DNA of 36,309 nt from Streptomyces graminilatus (lineage in GTDB: Bacteria; Actinomycetota; Actinomycetes; Streptomycetales; Streptomycetaceae), in contig NZ_LIQQ01000141.1 in NCBI RefSeq assembly GCF_001418565.1, positions 1-36,309 on the forward strand, given 5' to 3'. Each line of letters opens with the position of its first letter. The stretch's first letter is position 1. The notes under the pieces were generated by a model. It searched no databases, was not told the DNA's origin, and was given only the letters and a program-made list of their open reading frames with translations. The translations under genes and the position numbers were made by a program. This document shows, piece by piece, positions 33,084 to 36,309 of this stretch.

Positions 33084-33122
33084 AGGTCCCTCTCGCTTGC
33101 CGACCGGTTGCGAGAGGGACCT
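33084..33122 (-). terminator. Terminator after the S33 peptidase gene
   Basis: A perfect 13-bp stem AGGTCCCTCTCGC/GCGAGAGGGACCT with a 13-base loop that contains a smaller CCGACCGG palindrome. It lies 8 bp past the stop of the peptidase gene. Confidence 0.85.
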
Positions 33123-33129
33123 TGCCCGT

Positions 33130-34737
33130 TCAGGCCCTGGGGCCCCAGCCCTGCCGTCCCGTGCCCAGCAGGCCGGGCAGTGGGTTGGTGAGGCCGCCGG
33201 TCGGTGACTGGCGGCCGGCGGTCGGCCAGACCGCGGGGCAGTGGGTGTTCCGGCGCGGCGTCTTCAGGGTGAGGAGGTACTTGTCGATGGCCGCGCGTGC
33301 GCACGGGCTCAGCCAGTAGTCGCCGTGGCCGGCGCCGTCGTAGGTGAGGAGGACGGCCTCGCGGCCGATCTGGCGGGCCGCGTCGGAACCCCAGGAGTAC
33401 GGTGTCGCCGCGTCGTAGCGGCTGTTGGTCATGAGGATCGGCGGGGTGCCCTTGACGCGGAGCCTGTGCGGCGGGTTGGCCACCTTGGCCGGCCAGTTCT
33501 GGCAGCCGGTCAGGTCGGTCCACGCCAGGGAGCTGAGCCGGGTGACGGGGGCGAGGCGGGCCAGCCGGCGTTCGTAGCGGGCGAGTGTGCCGTACGAGCG
33601 GACGTTGAAGTTGTAGTCCTGGCACGTCACCGGGAAGTACGGGAAGCCCACCGGCGCACCGCGCTGCCGGAGGGACCGCGCCGCGGCCGGGTTGGCCGCG
33701 TCCAGGTCGGCGAGGTACTGGGCGAACTGGGGCCAATCGTCCGGGTCGTACATGTTGACGAACGCCACATCCTGGAGATCCCGGGTGGTCACCGTGTGCG
33801 GCGGGTCGCCCGGCAGGACCAACTCGCCGGCTTTCGCGCGCTTGTAGAGCGAGCCGAACAGGGCGCGCGCGTCCCGGTCGTGGAGTACGCAGGACGGCGT
33901 ACGGGCGCACCAGTCGGCGAACTGGCCGTACTCCTCCTCGATCGCGATCGTCTCGGTCCGCTGGTAGTCCCACGTGCCCAGGCTGTGGTCCATGTTGGAG
34001 TCGAGCGTCATCGCGCGCACCCGGCGCGGGTAGCGCTCGGCGTACTGCTGGCCGATGCCGGTCCCGTAGGAGACGCCGTAGTAGCTGATCCGCTTCTCAC
34101 CGAGGCCGGCGCGGATCGCGTCCATGTCGCGGATGACGCTCGTCGTGTCCATGTGGTCGACGAGGGAGCCGGTGAGGGCGCGACAGCTGACGCCGAGTGC
34201 GCGGTTCGCCCGGCGGAGCGTGGTGAAGGAGGCCGCGCTGTCCGGGTAGAGCAGTCCGGCCCGCGCCGTCACCCGGTCGCTGTCGCACCTCACCGGGTTG
34301 CTGCGGGCGACACCGCGCGGGTCGAAGCCCACGATGTCGAAGCGCTCCAGGAGTGCGGGGGAGAAGCTCTCGGGTGCGCCGAACGCGAAGTCCACGCCCG
34401 AGCCGCCCGGCCCGCCGGGGTTGATCAGGAGCGAGCCGATCCTCCGCGCCGGGTTCGTGGCCGGATGACGGTTGAGCGCCAGCTCGATGGTTTCGCCGTG
34501 CGGCTTCTTCCAGTTCACGGGCACGGTGAGGGTGCCGCACTCGAAGGTGCCCTGTCCGGAGGGCGCTTCACAGGGTTCCCAGGCTATGCGCCCGGACGGC
34601 TGGGGCCCGGCCGAGGGGGCGGCGACGGCGGTCCCGGCGAGCAACTGGCCGAACAGCGTGGTGACCAGGGCGCCGACGGCCAGTCTCCCGCGCCGGGTCT
34701 TGCGTGGATGCCGGGTCAGTGGGGGGTGGGATGACAC
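33130..34737 (-). CDS. Secreted alpha/beta-hydrolase, tripeptidyl-aminopeptidase type (S33)
   Basis: A 535-residue exported peptidase of the Streptomyces Tap/SlpD/SlpE group. Sec signal to about residue 40 (GTAVAA-PS), oxyanion segment NPGGPGGSG (106-114), nucleophile S223 in GVSYG, D442 in NSRYDAATPY and H471 in GAGHGDY; paired cysteines mark the C-terminal TAP-like domain. It removes short peptides from N-termini of extracellular proteins. The start is GTG at 34737 with GGAGGG upstream. There is no obvious link to the sugar genes. A plain esterase role is possible, since the fold is shared. Confidence 0.9.
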   Translation of the reverse strand: MSSHPPLTRHPRKTRRGRLAVGALVTTLFGQLLAGTAVAAPSAGPQPSGRIAWEPCEAPSGQGTFECGTLTVPVNWKKPHGETIELALNRHPATNPARRIGSLLINPGGPGGSGVDFAFGAPESFSPALLERFDIVGFDPRGVARSNPVRCDSDRVTARAGLLYPDSAASFTTLRRANRALGVSCRALTGSLVDHMDTTSVIRDMDAIRAGLGEKRISYYGVSYGTGIGQQYAERYPRRVRAMTLDSNMDHSLGTWDYQRTETIAIEEEYGQFADWCARTPSCVLHDRDARALFGSLYKRAKAGELVLPGDPPHTVTTRDLQDVAFVNMYDPDDWPQFAQYLADLDAANPAAARSLRQRGAPVGFPYFPVTCQDYNFNVRSYGTLARYERRLARLAPVTRLSSLAWTDLTGCQNWPAKVANPPHRLRVKGTPPILMTNSRYDAATPYSWGSDAARQIGREAVLLTYDGAGHGDYWLSPCARAAIDKYLLTLKTPRRNTHCPAVWPTAGRQSPTGGLTNPLPGLLGTGRQGWGPRA

Positions 34738-34984
34738 GGATGTCCCTCCAGGTAACAGGAGTTCACAGATGCATCACAGGATGATCGCAACTCGCTTGTG
34801 ACGCAAGGAAACTGATGTGGCGTCAGTGCCTGGTCGCGGACTCCACCCGCCCCCGTCGCGCGGCGTGGGCATGCGTCTGGCAACCCTGTCGCGGTGGCCG
34901 TATGCGGCTGCTTCGCGCGAGTTGGCGGCGGAGAGGCATGTGTCCGGGGGAGAACCGCACACGCTCGCGGGTGCTTCGCGGCCC

Positions 34985-35410
34985 ACCCTCGCCGAGTTTA
35001 TTCGGCCATTGCTGCGAACAGCTCGCGGACCGGTTCGGCGGCACCGCGATCCTTTTCGTCCCGGAACCGGACTGTGTCGTCGCCGTCGCCACCACGGTGC
35101 CCCAGGACGCCGCCTGCCGTCTCGCCTACCGCAGGGGGTCCCGCCGCCCATGGGATGAGGGGCCGCCCCGTGCGCGATCCGGGCCGGGCGGGCGCCGCCG
35201 CCGACGGCCCGGAAGCCGTGTGTGAGGCGCGCCGCCGGGGACGGGTGATCAGCCATGGCGCGGTGCGGCCCGGAGCCCACGCGGTCGCCGCTCCACCGGC
35301 CCGCGACGGAGACGTGCTGGACGCCCGCGTCATGTTCGTCTCGCACCGACAGGACCGCGTCGACGAGGCCACACCCGAAGTGGTCTCCGCCGCGCGAGCG
35401 GCCCGGGGCG
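34985..35410 (+). pseudogene. Broken IclR-like transcriptional regulator (effector-domain remnant)
   Basis: Translated pieces in different plus-strand frames read like one effector domain: TLAEFIRPLLR (near 34985-35016), then QLADRFGGTAILFVPEP and CRLAYRRGSRRP from 35019 to about 35150, then another frame with VISHGAVRPGAHAVAAP from about 35245. Their order matches actinobacterial IclR-type regulators (LADxxGATA, AYRxGxRHPLDxG, SHGELxPGAHGVAAP, recalled patterns). At least two frame breaks lie between about 35150 and 35215, another lies near 35016, and no helix-turn-helix part is readable. It precedes an amino-acid permease gene, which it may once have controlled. Sequencing error is an alternative. 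Confidence 0.5.
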
Positions 35411-35463
35411 TTTCCGCCGGGACCGCGCCAGGGCTGCCGTCCCGCACCCCTCGGCTGTCAACT

Positions 35464-35497
35464 GCCGCCCCCGCCAAAGAACTTCGGCGGGGGCGGC
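35464..35497. terminator. Hairpin terminator before the permease gene
   Basis: A perfect 12-bp stem GCCGCCCCCGCC/GGCGGGGGCGGC with a 10-base loop. It would end any transcript from the regulator remnant. Confidence 0.75.
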
Positions 35498-35612
35498 GGC
35501 CATTTCCGGCCGCCGGGCCTTGACACCCGCCATGAGCCCCAACACCATGTGCTCTCAACAAACGTACACCGCGTACGAATATCGCACAGTGGCGAACTGG
35601 AGGCTGATCGGG

Positions 35613-36309
35613 ATGACAAGCCCTGATCGCACCACCCTGGCCCACGGCCGCCTGTCCCTGATCGGCGTGCTCACTCAGTCCATCGGCTTCATGGGACCGG
35701 TGTTCTCCGTCGCGGCCCTCCTGCCCCTGGTCGTCGGCCTGTCGGCCACCGGGCGCGGCGCCGGCACCGCCACTCCGATCGCGATCGCCATCGCGGGAAT
35801 CGGCATCTGCGGCGTGGGTTGGGTGATAGCCCAGTACGCGAAACGGATCCATCTGTGCGGGTCGCTCTACGAGTACGTGAGCGACAGTGCCGGCCCACGC
35901 GTCGGCGTGGTCGCCGGGTGGCTCTACTACGGAGCCATGATGGTGCTGGGGGCGTCGACGTTCCTCGTCCTGGGCGGACTCACCCAGACCTGGCTCCTCA
36001 ACTCCATTTCCGTGGACGTACCGTGGTGGCCCCTGTCGCTCGGATACGCCGCGCTCGTCGTCGCCCTTCTCGTGGTCGGCGTCCAGGTGTCCATCCGTAC
36101 GCAGCTCGTGCTCGCGCTGGTCACCATCGTCGTCGTACTGGTCTTCTCCCTGGTCATCGTCTTCCGGGTCGGCACCAGCGGCCAGGGCCTGTCCGCCGAA
36201 CCCTTCAACCCGTTCTCCGTGGGCAGCCTGGACCTTCTCTACGGCGTCCTCTACGGCATCAACATGTTCGTGGGCTTCGAATCGGCGGCCAACCTCGCCG
36301 AGGAGACCG
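35613..36309 (+). CDS. APC-family amino-acid permease (partial, 5' part only)
   Basis: The first 232 codons are visible, running off the window edge. Several membrane segments appear, with the N-terminal LSLIGVLTQSIGFMGPVFSVAALLPLV typical of APC-superfamily importers (helix 1 with its unwound glycine region), then ICGVGWVIAQYAKRIHLCGSLYEYVSDSAGP and INMFVGFESAANLAEET in helix 6. The ATG at 35613 follows GGAGG at nine bases. The substrate is unknown; the family carries amino acids or amines. It is on the same strand as, and behind, the broken IclR-like regulator. Confidence 0.85.
   Translation, partial: MTSPDRTTLAHGRLSLIGVLTQSIGFMGPVFSVAALLPLVVGLSATGRGAGTATPIAIAIAGIGICGVGWVIAQYAKRIHLCGSLYEYVSDSAGPRVGVVAGWLYYGAMMVLGASTFLVLGGLTQTWLLNSISVDVPWWPLSLGYAALVVALLVVGVQVSIRTQLVLALVTIVVVLVFSLVIVFRVGTSGQGLSAEPFNPFSVGSLDLLYGVLYGINMFVGFESAANLAEET

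Larger units (their letters stand above)
34738..35612. other. 875-bp gap with regulator remnant, terminator and promoter region
   Basis: No intact gene was recognised. The stretch contains the upstream region of the peptidase gene, the remnant at 34985-35410, a hairpin at 35464-35497 and a CGTAC-N5-GTACG inverted repeat at 35563-35577 ahead of the permease. Open frames here mix arginine-rich translations and look random apart from the remnant. Confidence 0.5.

Noticed and set aside
1..36309. CRISPR arrays, tRNA/rRNA genes, riboswitches, insertion sequences
   Set aside because: No spaced repeat array, cloverleaf, recognised aptamer core, transposase or target-site duplication was seen on either strand.

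Overview
The window is high-GC actinobacterial DNA, most likely Streptomyces. Supporting signs are GC-rich third codon positions, GTG starts, short stop/start overlaps in operons, Tat- and Sec-exported glycosidases with ricin-type lectin modules, a PAS-GAF-PP2C-ATPase signalling protein, and the intergenic tract at 18256-18297 that resembles a repeat common in Streptomyces. About 87% is coding. No rRNA, tRNA, CRISPR or intact mobile element was recognised.

Layout. (1) 1-7377, minus strand: a seven-gene L-fucose operon, in transcription order a CUT2-type ABC importer (binding lipoprotein, double ATPase, permease), L-fuconate dehydratase, a COG3618 lactonase, a FucU/RbsD mutarotase and an MDR dehydrogenase cut by the window edge. 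(2) 7845-10076, plus: a divergent, Tat-exported GH29 alpha-L-fucosidase with beta/gamma-crystallin-like and ricin modules. (3) 10143-11147, minus: an APH-fold kinase. (4) 11275-26950: a block of carbohydrate enzymes: GH31 alpha-xylosidase (-), GH42 (+), a Tat lipoprotein solute-binding protein (+), secreted GH12 (+), secreted GH5_4-type enzyme with X2 and CBM46-like modules (-), GH43 (-), GH36 (-) and a second GH42 (-). (5) 27309-28094: an isolated trpC. (6) 28392-34737, minus: a PP2C/anti-sigma-type regulator, a secreted ricin-SGNH (CE2-like) esterase and a secreted S33 peptidase. (7) 34738-36309: an apparent broken IclR-like regulator and the start of an APC amino-acid permease.

How it fits together. 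The enzyme set matches stepwise breakdown of fucosylated, acetylated xyloglucan. GH12 and GH5 would cut the backbone outside the cell, the exported fucosidase and the esterase would trim it, the CUT2 importer would take up L-fucose, and the binding protein would capture oligosaccharides. GH31, GH42, GH36 and GH43, which lack signal peptides, would finish the job inside. The permeases for the oligosaccharide binding protein, a beta-glucosidase, the fucose-pathway aldolase and every regulator gene are absent from the window. The substrate is an inference from gene content.

The strongest non-coding signal is a set of three related divergent promoter-operator cassettes (13662-13797, 16153-16324, 27007-27143). 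Each has two GAAGCGCTTC palindromes, a TTGT..-N16/17-TTAAC. promoter exactly 14 bases from one palindrome, and a TTGACA at the same offset from the other. They serve GH31/GH42, the binding protein, and GH42/trpC, which implies a LacI-family regulon that has captured trpC.
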